From a bacterium (GTDB taxonomy: Bacteria; Spirochaetota; UBA4802; UBA5550), in contig JAAENB010001331.1 of NCBI GenBank assembly GCA_024224995.1, forward strand, positions 1 through 31,608: DNA of 31,608 nt. Direction: 5' to 3'. The translations under genes were made by a program, and so were the position numbers. Every line of letters starts with the position of its first letter. Position 1 is the stretch's first letter. Shown here piece by piece: positions 24,722 through 31,051 of the stretch. The notes beneath the pieces are model-generated. The model was not told where the DNA came from, made no database searches, and was given only the letters and a program-made list of their open reading frames with translations.

Positions 24722-25199
24722 CAAAGCCATAGAGCGCTTTCTCGAATTGGACAATTATACCGCTTTGCCGTTTTCAATACGGCTCCATACCACTTTTTGT
24801 CCAAAATGTGAAAATGAGATATTTTCTTTACAGGAAAAATTTAATTCTCTTCATAATGCTGTTCCCTTTAAGCCGGAATTCGATATCACCAATAGCGTAA
24901 TGAGTGAAATTGCGCTGCTTGAAACAAGTTACGAGCACAATGTTTCCAATTTAAAATGGTTCTCAGTTGGAGCAATAATTCTGGGCAGCATCTTTCTTAT
25001 TCCTTTTAGCAACAATCTTTCCTGGCTCAGAGTATATTTTGGCGCGAACCTGGAAATTCCCCTCAGCATTGTTATGGGACTTGCCATCAGTGTCTATGCC
25101 GTTCTCTTCATAGGTTCCCACCTTGAAGAGCTCAAAAAAACAAGCCGGAACCTTGAAAAGGTACGGTTTATTGGAAGGTTCTTCCGGGCGCGGACTTGA
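24711..25199 (+). CDS. membrane-anchored zinc-binding anti-sigma factor (ZAS-type)
   Basis: 162 residues. The N-terminal cytosolic part has the ZAS signature His-x3-Cys-x2-Cys (HTTFCPKC) preceded by a short helix, as in anti-sigma factors that sequester ECF sigmas. Two membrane spans follow (~84-103, 117-136), then a basic tail. It directly follows and overlaps the sigma gene, which is the usual pairing. Signal release may come from membrane or redox stress. Bases 25200-25268 hold no gene. Confidence 0.82.
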   Translation: MKCNKAIERFLELDNYTALPFSIRLHTTFCPKCENEIFSLQEKFNSLHNAVPFKPEFDITNSVMSEIALLETSYEHNVSNLKWFSVGAIILGSIFLIPFSNNLSWLRVYFGANLEIPLSIVMGLAISVYAVLFIGSHLEELKKTSRNLEKVRFIGRFFRART

Positions 25200-25268
25200 A
25201 CCGTTGTGTATAGTTTGCACCCTTTTTTATATTGACCTCAATAAATGCTTCCTTTAATAATGTAAACT

Positions 25269-26081
25269 ATGGAAAATTCAACTGAAATTAAGCTTAACAA
25301 TCTCAAGGAGATTCTCTCCTCTATGGGCAGCCTTATAGTGGCCTATTCCGGGGGGGTGGACAGCACCTTCCTGGTTCATATCGCCCATAATGTTCTCAAG
25401 AATAAGCTGCTTGTGGCAACGATCAATTCGGAGTTATTTTCTTCCCATGAGATGTCTATGGCAAAAAGCGGTCTTAATAACATAAATATCGAACATTTGA
25501 TAGTTCCCGCTCATGTTCTTTCTATTGAAGAGGTTGCGTCAAATCCAAAGGACCGCTGCTATCACTGTAAAAAAGAGGTTTTTACCCGTATCAGGGAGCT
25601 GGCCGATTCCCGCCTTATCAAATATATTGCCGATGGCTCCAATTTCGACGACAGGGGCGATTACCGGCCCGGAAAAAAAGCATTGGAAGAGCTTGGCATC
25701 CGGAGTCCTCTTGATGAGGCACAGCTCACCAAGGATGAGATCCGTGTCCTGTCAAAAGATATGGGTCTGGATACCTGGGACAAACCGGCTATTCCCTGCC
25801 TGGCTACCCGGATCCCCTATGGGACCAGGATCACAGAAGAAAAACTGACCCGGATTGAAACCGCGGAAAAATATATTCATACCCTGGGTATAAAAAACGT
25901 GCGGGTACGGGATCACGGCGATATCGCCAGGATCGAAGTCCCGGCTAACCAGATGACCCTGATAATTAATCCTCCTGCTGCTCACCGCATAGCTGCTGAA
26001 CTAAAGGATCTGGGTTTTGTATATATTGCTCTGGATATTGAAGGATACAAAATGGGAAGTTTAAATAGAGGAATTACATAA
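25269..26081 (+). CDS. larE: ATP-dependent sulfur transferase LarE (nickel-pincer cofactor)
   Basis: Adenylates the pyridinium-dicarboxylate precursor and transfers sulfur to make the nickel-pincer nucleotide cofactor of LarA-type racemases. 270 residues: PP-loop SGGVDST (27-33), RCYHCKK with Cys97 and Cys100, and PCLATRIPYG with Cys177, which aligns with the sacrificial Cys176 of Lactobacillus plantarum LarE. The extra Cys pair could fit the iron-sulfur type of LarE seen in some anaerobes (established for the family in general terms; this protein is untested). larB follows after a GC-rich inverted repeat. Confidence 0.93.
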   Translation: MENSTEIKLNNLKEILSSMGSLIVAYSGGVDSTFLVHIAHNVLKNKLLVATINSELFSSHEMSMAKSGLNNINIEHLIVPAHVLSIEEVASNPKDRCYHCKKEVFTRIRELADSRLIKYIADGSNFDDRGDYRPGKKALEELGIRSPLDEAQLTKDEIRVLSKDMGLDTWDKPAIPCLATRIPYGTRITEEKLTRIETAEKYIHTLGIKNVRVRDHGDIARIEVPANQMTLIINPPAAHRIAAELKDLGFVYIALDIEGYKMGSLNRGIT

Positions 26082-26159
26082 GCCCCCCAACCCCCAAAGG
26101 GGGCGCAAGAGATCTTGCCCGGAATTTTGTTCTTTCGCCCCCTTTGGGGGCTGGGGGCT
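26081..26159. repeat. GC-rich inverted repeat between larE and larB
   Basis: Left arm 26081-26104 and right arm 26137-26159 are near-complementary over 23-24 bases (CCCCCAAAGGGGGC core in both). Each arm is itself palindromic. It starts on the last base of the larE stop codon. No T-run follows. Probably a dispersed palindromic repeat that may still affect larE/larB transcription balance. Confidence 0.75.
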
Positions 26160-26201
26160 CGCAAATGAAGTGTCTTAAAAAGAAAATTCTAAGGAAAAAA
26201 A

Positions 26202-26975
26202 ATGGATAAAGAGAAATTATATAAACTCCTGGAAGGAGTTAAAGACCAGTCAATAGATATAGATACGGCGCTTCATTCATTGAAGTCCCTTCCCTACGAC
26301 GACCTGGGATTTGCCAATATCGACAATCACCGGGCTCTGCGGCAGGGTTTCCCTGAAGTAATTTTCTGCCAGGGGAAAACCCTTGAGCATATACGGGGTA
26401 TCGTTGAACGATTATCGGCCCAGCATACTCATATCATCGGAACCAGGGCAGGGAAAGAGGTGCATGAGAATTTAAAAGAGGTGCGGGACGATGTGGAATA
26501 TAGTGAAATTGCCCGTTTTATTCGCGTGGGTAAAGTCCCTCTGCCCGTGAACAATAAAAAGATCCTGGTTATTACCGCAGGCACTTCCGATATTCCTGTT
26601 GCCGAAGAAGCTGCCTTAACTGCCGAGTCCATGAGCAACAAAGTTGAACGTCTTTTTGACGTGGGTGTAGCAGGCATTCACCGGCTCTTTGGCAGGATGG
26701 AGACCCTGCATGAAGCCAGTGTAATAATTGTTGCCGCGGGAATGGATGGGGCACTGCCCAGTATTCTTGGCGGGCTGGTGGATGTACCGGTTATTGCGGT
26801 TCCCACCAGTGTGGGGTATGGAGCCAGTTTCGGTGGGATTTCGGCCCTCCTTACGATGCTGAATTCGTGCGCGCCCGGAGTGGTTGTTGTTAATATAGAT
26901 AATGGATTTGGCGCGGGGTATGCGGCTTCTATGATAAACCAGGGGAAAGAAGACAGTTCGAAGTTCGAGGTTTAA
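26202..26975 (+). CDS. larB: nicotinic acid adenine dinucleotide carboxylase/hydrolase LarB
   Basis: First enzyme of nickel-pincer cofactor synthesis: carboxylates NaAD at C5 and splits off AMP. The C-terminal half has the PurE-like fold: TAGTSDIPVAEEA, AAGMDGALPSILGGL, and TSVGYGASFGGISALLTML. 257 residues. AAGGA lies a few bases upstream of the ATG. The last residues SSKFEV and the TAA stop are encoded by a heptamer repeat (26955-26989), so the native C-terminus was probably different. larC and larA are not in the window. Confidence 0.92.
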   Translation: MDKEKLYKLLEGVKDQSIDIDTALHSLKSLPYDDLGFANIDNHRALRQGFPEVIFCQGKTLEHIRGIVERLSAQHTHIIGTRAGKEVHENLKEVRDDVEYSEIARFIRVGKVPLPVNNKKILVITAGTSDIPVAEEAALTAESMSNKVERLFDVGVAGIHRLFGRMETLHEASVIIVAAGMDGALPSILGGLVDVPVIAVPTSVGYGASFGGISALLTMLNSCAPGVVVVNIDNGFGAGYAASMINQGKEDSSKFEV

Positions 26976-26989
26976 GGTTCGAAGTTGGG
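26955..26989. repeat. heptamer repeat forming the end of larB
   Basis: Five 7-base units: AGTTCGA, AGTTCGA, GGTTTAA, GGTTCGA, AGTTGGG, starting at 26955. The larB stop TAA (26973-26975) lies in the third unit. The same unit type occurs at 3420 and 23510. Confidence 0.75.
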
Positions 26990-27003
26990 AGATAAAAAAA
27001 GGA

Positions 27004-27029
27004 AGAGACGCCGGGGTGGCGTCTCTTTT
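27004..27029. terminator. bidirectional terminator after larB
   Basis: AGAGACGCC (27004-27012) pairs with GGCGTCTCT (27018-27026), loop GGGGT, with an A-run before and TTTT after. It separates larB (+) from the convergent collar-domain gene (-). Confidence 0.88.
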
Positions 27030-27046
27030 AGATACAGGTCAAGTTA

Positions 27047-28663
27047 TTAGTACTTGATGATGTAGTTAACGTAAGCGTTTACCGGCCTGGTTTCTTTCGC
27101 GGTCCGGGGAACTCCATTGGTTCCATCCGATTCCGGATCCGTTACTTGAAATCCGGCTGTAGTTTCATTAGCACCCTCAGATCTAAGACCAGGACCTGCA
27201 CCATCTTTGTACACAACAACAACAGGATCGTCCAAACCATCAGAAGTATTTTTATGTTTGTGATAATGGCCCTGGAAAGCATCGCCCTGGTAAGAACCGA
27301 CTGCATCATCCGGATTTCCTATATATCCACCAGCATTATCCAACTGGTACGAATAAGAATAAGGACCAAATTTATCAAAAAACCAACGTGAATATCTATT
27401 ATTAGCATTAGGATCTCTACCAGTACCATTATCAACACCTCTTAAAAATACACCTCTTAGATCTGGAAGATTAAAATTCTCATCATCAACAGAACCCCAT
27501 GCCGTACTAATAGCCTCCCAGAGTTTTTCATACTTCCCGGTTCTCTCTAACGACCTTCCGTCACAAAGTTCCCATCCATCAGGCGCATCATCTTCGGTAA
27601 CCACACCGGCAAAGGGAACAATAGTTCCCGGAGGAGCGGACTCAAGGAATTTCGTGTCAACAGTGTTTGATAAGTCACTGATACTTGAAACATTATCCAG
27701 AATTCCATCAGCCAGGTTTGCAACCACTGTGGCTCCGGTGCTGTCTTCAACTTCAAGACTGAGGTTTTTGAACGTAAGGGTTTTTGTGCTGCCATCAAGG
27801 GAAACACTTCCAAACGTGGTATCCAGGTCATCAACCGTGGAGTACATATCAGTAACACGGGTATCCATATCCAGGGTATCCATATAAATATCAACCCCGG
27901 TAAAGGTAATCAGATCAGTGCCGGTAGCCCTGGTAACATCTTTAAACAGGTCCTCAAAATAACCGACCCGCCCTTCATGACCGGTCATGTCGGCAGTGAC
28001 AGCGCCTTTTTTAATATTAACAGCCACATCATTAAAATTAACAGCAGGAGTGCCGGTTCCTTTGTTAAAGTTAGTGTTTACATTGTTAAAGGAAGCAGAG
28101 CCGTTTGTATACGTAAGTGCGTTACCGGAAAAATCAACAGCTCCACCGGAAAAATCGATATTGCCGTTATTAAAAGCAACAGACCCGTTTGTATACGAAA
28201 CCGCAGCATTACTAAAAGCAGCGGAACCGCTATTAAATCCAAGGGCCATATTGTTAAACGTAACAGCTGTAGCAGCAGAGCCCCGGTTCAGCACCAGGTT
28301 CACCCCATTAAATGTAATAGTATTCGCGTCTGTCCTGATAAGCCCGGCAAGAAGATCATTTATGGGTCTCAGATCTTCACCCCGTTCCCCTGAAATTGTT
28401 TCATGAAGAGCCTCCATATCACCGGTAACCTGCGTACCCTGGTTTTTTAAAGCAGCCCTCAAATTTAAAATTTCCTGCTTTAAAATCTTGATATTCTTAT
28501 CTATAGCAGAAAAACTGAAATTATCCTCCAGGTCTTCCAATGACCCCTCCTCGGTTTTCTCTTCCGAATTACTGTTATTGCGAAGTCCCTCTTCACACCC
28601 TGCAAAAGCCAGGGTGAAACCAAACAAAAAACATACAAGTCCCAGGTTAATAAATCGTCTCAT
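27047..28663 (-). CDS. lipoprotein with 14-residue beta repeats and phage-tail-collar-like domain
   Basis: 538 residues. MRRFINLGLVCFLFGFTLAF then AGC is a lipoprotein signal (Cys23). A coiled coil follows (~50-75). Residues ~115-220 carry seven 14-residue repeats (consensus x-[AV]-x-F-N-N-x-x-[VLI]-x-[FY]-x-x-G), a beta-solenoid or trimeric-fibre-like stretch. Residues ~345-410 (PFAGVVTEDDAPDGWELCDG, then FNLPDLRGVFLRG) match the tail collar domain found in phage tails and in microcystin-dependent (Mdp) proteins. No phage genes are nearby, so it is a cell-surface protein rather than a prophage relic. The start at 28663 follows GGAGG by five bases. A frame extension to 28675 is less likely. 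Confidence 0.82.
   Translation of the reverse strand: MRRFINLGLVCFLFGFTLAFAGCEEGLRNNSNSEEKTEEGSLEDLEDNFSFSAIDKNIKILKQEILNLRAALKNQGTQVTGDMEALHETISGERGEDLRPINDLLAGLIRTDANTITFNGVNLVLNRGSAATAVTFNNMALGFNSGSAAFSNAAVSYTNGSVAFNNGNIDFSGGAVDFSGNALTYTNGSASFNNVNTNFNKGTGTPAVNFNDVAVNIKKGAVTADMTGHEGRVGYFEDLFKDVTRATGTDLITFTGVDIYMDTLDMDTRVTDMYSTVDDLDTTFGSVSLDGSTKTLTFKNLSLEVEDSTGATVVANLADGILDNVSSISDLSNTVDTKFLESAPPGTIVPFAGVVTEDDAPDGWELCDGRSLERTGKYEKLWEAISTAWGSVDDENFNLPDLRGVFLRGVDNGTGRDPNANNRYSRWFFDKFGPYSYSYQLDNAGGYIGNPDDAVGSYQGDAFQGHYHKHKNTSDGLDDPVVVVYKDGAGPGLRSEGANETTAGFQVTDPESDGTNGVPRTAKETRPVNAYVNYIIKY
28004..28321 (-). repeat. seven 14-residue (42-bp) in-frame repeats
   Basis: Repeats such as SAAFSNAAVSYTNG, SVAFNNGNIDFSGG, AVDFSGNALTYTNG and SASFNNVNTNFNKG are contiguous, and two further copies stand off by four residues (SAAT, TGTP). 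DNA identity is modest, so the array is old, but short similar units could still recombine. Confidence 0.75.
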
Positions 28664-28792
28664 TGTGTCCTCCATAATAGTTGTTGTAGTTATAATAAAA
28701 ATTAATCATAAGCCGGTGATTCTCCTGTTACGGGGGGCACTTTCTTTTTCATACAGCGTAGTCACTTGCCTATAATAAGAGTAATGCAATTC

Positions 28793-28910
28793 CCGGGGCT
28801 GAAGGGACAAATTTTTTAATTTTTTTTTAAATTTCTTAGACGAGAAGGAACCAGGGAGATTTTTCTCTCAATTTCGCAAATTTTATCTTGTCAAAACTGA
28901 CCAGCCCCGG
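28793..28910. other. 118-bp segment closed by a 9-bp inverted repeat, possible structured RNA
   Basis: CCGGGGCTG (28793-28801) and CAGCCCCGG (28902-28910) pair perfectly, and further in GACAA/TTGTC (near 28806 and 28889) extends the closing stem across an internal loop. The interior is A/T-rich with a possible GAGAA/TTCTC stem. No coding potential is seen. It could be a structured leader, small RNA or another palindromic repeat. Confidence 0.4.
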
Positions 28911-28958
28911 TATTGTGTACATATATATAAAAAGTTAAAACATTATGGAGGGTACCCT

Positions 28959-29007
28959 AAAATGGGTAAGGTGAACCGGTTTACCAGGAAAACGGTTTCC
29001 CCATTTT
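28959..29007 (+). promoter_or_regulatory. imperfect leader hairpin before the AraC gene
   Basis: AAAATGGG (28959-28966) and GAACCGGTTT face AAAACGGTTTC and CCCCATTTT (28989-29007) with bulges. It ends 28 bases before the start codon, so it would fold in the 5' UTR or serve as an operator. Low confidence. Confidence 0.3.
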
Positions 29008-29034
29008 GGAACTCTAAAAACCAGGAATCCATTA

Positions 29035-30663
29035 ATGTTTAAAAAAAGAGTAATATTTCGCGGTTTATTCTCTATTATCGCGATAACTGCCGTTTTCACG
29101 GGAACACTTCAAGCAGCTCCCCGGCTAATAATAAAAGATTTCGACAACAAGATAGACTTTACCAACCAAAAAGTCCTGCTAATTCAAAAAGGAGACAATT
29201 CCCGGTACAAAGAACCGGGTTATGACGACTCCGGGTGGGAGCCTGTTACAGTCCCCTCGAATTGGAACAAACTCTACCCGGAATGGACCGGCATTTGCTG
29301 GTACCGGCTCCATATAGCATTCCCGGAGCAGCTGCCTCACAAATCCCTGGGAATCCGCCTGGGTATAATAATCGATGTGGATGAGGTCTATTTTAACGGA
29401 AAACTGATAGGTAAAAGCGGAACATTTCCCCCGCTGCAGCAGTCATCCTATGATAAAAAGCGGGTATACGAGATCCCAACAGCACTAATAAAGCCGGGTG
29501 AAGATAATATTCTGGCAATCCGGGTAGCGGGAATTTTTCCCTATGCCAATGGGCTCATAAAAGGCAAATTCTGCATAGCATCCATGCAGAGCCTGCAAAA
29601 AAATTACCTGGTAAAAGAATTTTCCGACCTTTTTTTTATAATATTTTACCTGGGAGTGAGCATCTATTTTGGCCTGTTTTTTTTAAAAGGAACTACGGGC
29701 AAGGAATTCTTATACTTCTCATTACTGTCCCTGAGCTCGGCAATCTACCTGTTTTTAAGAACGCAGATAAAATATTTCATTTCCGATGATTTTTTACTCT
29801 TAAAACGCATAGAATATCCGTTTCTTATACTAACCTTTTCCTGCGCCATGGAATTCTTTACGTTCTATTTTAAAAAACGGCACACCATCATACATTACGC
29901 CTATTATTCCATAGCGGCAATATGCCTGCTCCTGGTATTTTTTACCAATGATTTTGTATTCTGGCACTATATTCTGCATTACATAATCCAGCCTTCCTGG
30001 ATTATTCCAGGATTTTATTTTTTATATACATTGTTGTATGAGTCCAAAAGAACAAAGGAAGCACGGTATATTCTTGGTTCTCTGGGACTGCTGGCACTGG
30101 CGGCCATAAACGATCTCATGGTTTCGAGATTTTTGTATAATTTTGTCCGAATATCTCACTATGCCTTTGCTTTTGTAATCCTGGGGATAACTATCATCAT
30201 GCGGAACCGTTTTGTGAGCCTGTACCAGGAAGTGAGAGACCTGAAGAAGAAAGAAGAGCAGCATCAGAACAATAAAAAAAAGACCCAAAAAACCGCAATT
30301 ACTTCCTATTCAAAGGACAGGATAGAAGAAGCTCTCTCCATAATCCATGAAAAGTACAATACCGACATATCCAGGGAAGATATAGCCCGGATGATCGGGT
30401 TTAATCCCGATCACCTGGGAAAAGTTTTTAAGGGATATACGGGCAAGAAGATCAGTGATTATATCAATGAAGTAAGAGTAAAAGACGCGGCAGAACAGCT
30501 GCTTAAAACAGACGAAACCATTATAAAAATAGCCTATTCCGTTGGGTTTGAAAGCCTCTCTACCTTTTACCGGGTCTTCCAAAAAGTAGTGGGAGAATCC
30601 CCCAGTAATTACCGGGAGGGGAATAAGGTAATCGGTGGCCCAGGAGGGCCAGGTAATCAGTAA
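29035..30663 (+). CDS. membrane-bound AraC-family regulator with extracellular beta-sandwich sensor and 7TM domain
   Basis: 542 residues. Signal peptide (1-28). Extracellular domain ~40-190 like the sugar-binding domain of glycoside hydrolase family 2 (GWEPVTVPSNWN, WYRLHIAFP, DVDEVYFNGKLIGKSG). Seven hydrophobic spans (~198-395), i.e. a 7TMR-DISM-like core. A charged coiled coil (~398-420), then an AraC/XylS double helix-turn-helix (~430-530: DISREDIARMIGFNPDHLGKVF, cut here as two motifs, and IKIAYSVGFESLSTFYRVF). This would couple an outside ligand, perhaps a sugar, directly to transcription from the membrane. The last codons and stop come from a palindromic element (30625-30740). Target may be the adjacent lipoprotein or phosphatase genes. 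Confidence 0.87.
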   Translation: MFKKRVIFRGLFSIIAITAVFTGTLQAAPRLIIKDFDNKIDFTNQKVLLIQKGDNSRYKEPGYDDSGWEPVTVPSNWNKLYPEWTGICWYRLHIAFPEQLPHKSLGIRLGIIIDVDEVYFNGKLIGKSGTFPPLQQSSYDKKRVYEIPTALIKPGEDNILAIRVAGIFPYANGLIKGKFCIASMQSLQKNYLVKEFSDLFFIIFYLGVSIYFGLFFLKGTTGKEFLYFSLLSLSSAIYLFLRTQIKYFISDDFLLLKRIEYPFLILTFSCAMEFFTFYFKKRHTIIHYAYYSIAAICLLLVFFTNDFVFWHYILHYIIQPSWIIPGFYFLYTLLYESKRTKEARYILGSLGLLALAAINDLMVSRFLYNFVRISHYAFAFVILGITIIMRNRFVSLYQEVRDLKKKEEQHQNNKKKTQKTAITSYSKDRIEEALSIIHEKYNTDISREDIARMIGFNPDHLGKVFKGYTGKKISDYINEVRVKDAAEQLLKTDETIIKIAYSVGFESLSTFYRVFQKVVGESPSNYREGNKVIGGPGGPGNQ

Positions 30664-30740
30664 TCGGTAAAGAACAGACTCGTAGAGACGTTGCATGTCT
30701 CTACGGCTTCTTCTTCTCTTAACCGATCACCGATTACCTT
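30625..30740. repeat. 116-bp palindromic element ending the AraC gene
   Basis: Perfect 13-bp inverted ends AAGGTAATCGGTG (30625-30637) and its complement (30728-30740). Nested inside are GTAATCG-type heptamers, a 6-bp TGGCCC/GGGCCA hairpin (30636-30651) and a central 9-bp CGTAGAGAC/GTCTCTACG hairpin (30681-30705). The left arm encodes the last residues KVIGGPGGPGNQ and the TAA stop. No T-run follows the central hairpin. Confidence 0.85.
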
Positions 30741-31051
30741 ACTTTTACCCCACTTTTTCATTCCCAGATCAAGATTTATCTGATATTGGGAAGACAATCG
30801 ACTACATAATATGATAAATTATTAATACCAGCCGGACGGTTTTAGTTTTTTTACGGCATGGTTAAACAAAGTTCTCAATAAATTAACAAATAATTTATAA
30901 AAAACACAAAAATACAGAATAGAGAGCTTAGCAGGAAGTATTAATTTCATAAATAATCATAAGGGAGTTAATATACTCTCTCATGAGAAACAACATGAGA
31001 GAGCTATTTTTATTAACTCCTTGATTTAAAACAAAATCAGAGGAGAAACTC
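30664..31051. other. 388-bp intergenic region before the metallophosphatase gene
   Basis: The first part is the rest of the palindromic element (to 30740). From 30741 to 30960 the sequence is AT-rich with no supported gene. A structured hairpin (30963-31022) precedes the ribosome site of the phosphatase gene. An antisense ORF in 30928-31134 (68 residues) is probably a shadow. Confidence 0.5.
30963..31022. promoter_or_regulatory. two-tier hairpin in the 5' region of the phosphatase gene
   Basis: Inner arms CTCTCTCATG (30976-30985) and CATGAGAGAG (30994-31003) pair perfectly. Outer arms GAGTTAATA (30965-30973) and TATTAACTC (31011-31019) also pair perfectly. It ends about 20 bases before the AGGAG ribosome site at 31041, so it could be an operator, an attenuator or an upstream terminator. 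Confidence 0.55.

Larger units (their letters stand above)
28664..29034. other. 371-bp intergenic region between divergent lipoprotein and AraC genes
   Basis: No gene is supported here. Contents: an IR-bounded segment (28793-28910) and an imperfect hairpin (28959-29007) described separately, and AT-rich stretches including a TATAAT at 28771-28776 that could be a plus-strand -10 without an obvious -35. Confidence 0.5.

Noticed and set aside
27047..28663. Prophage remnant suggested by the tail collar domain
   Set aside because: Lipoprotein signal, no neighbouring phage genes, integrase or att sites.
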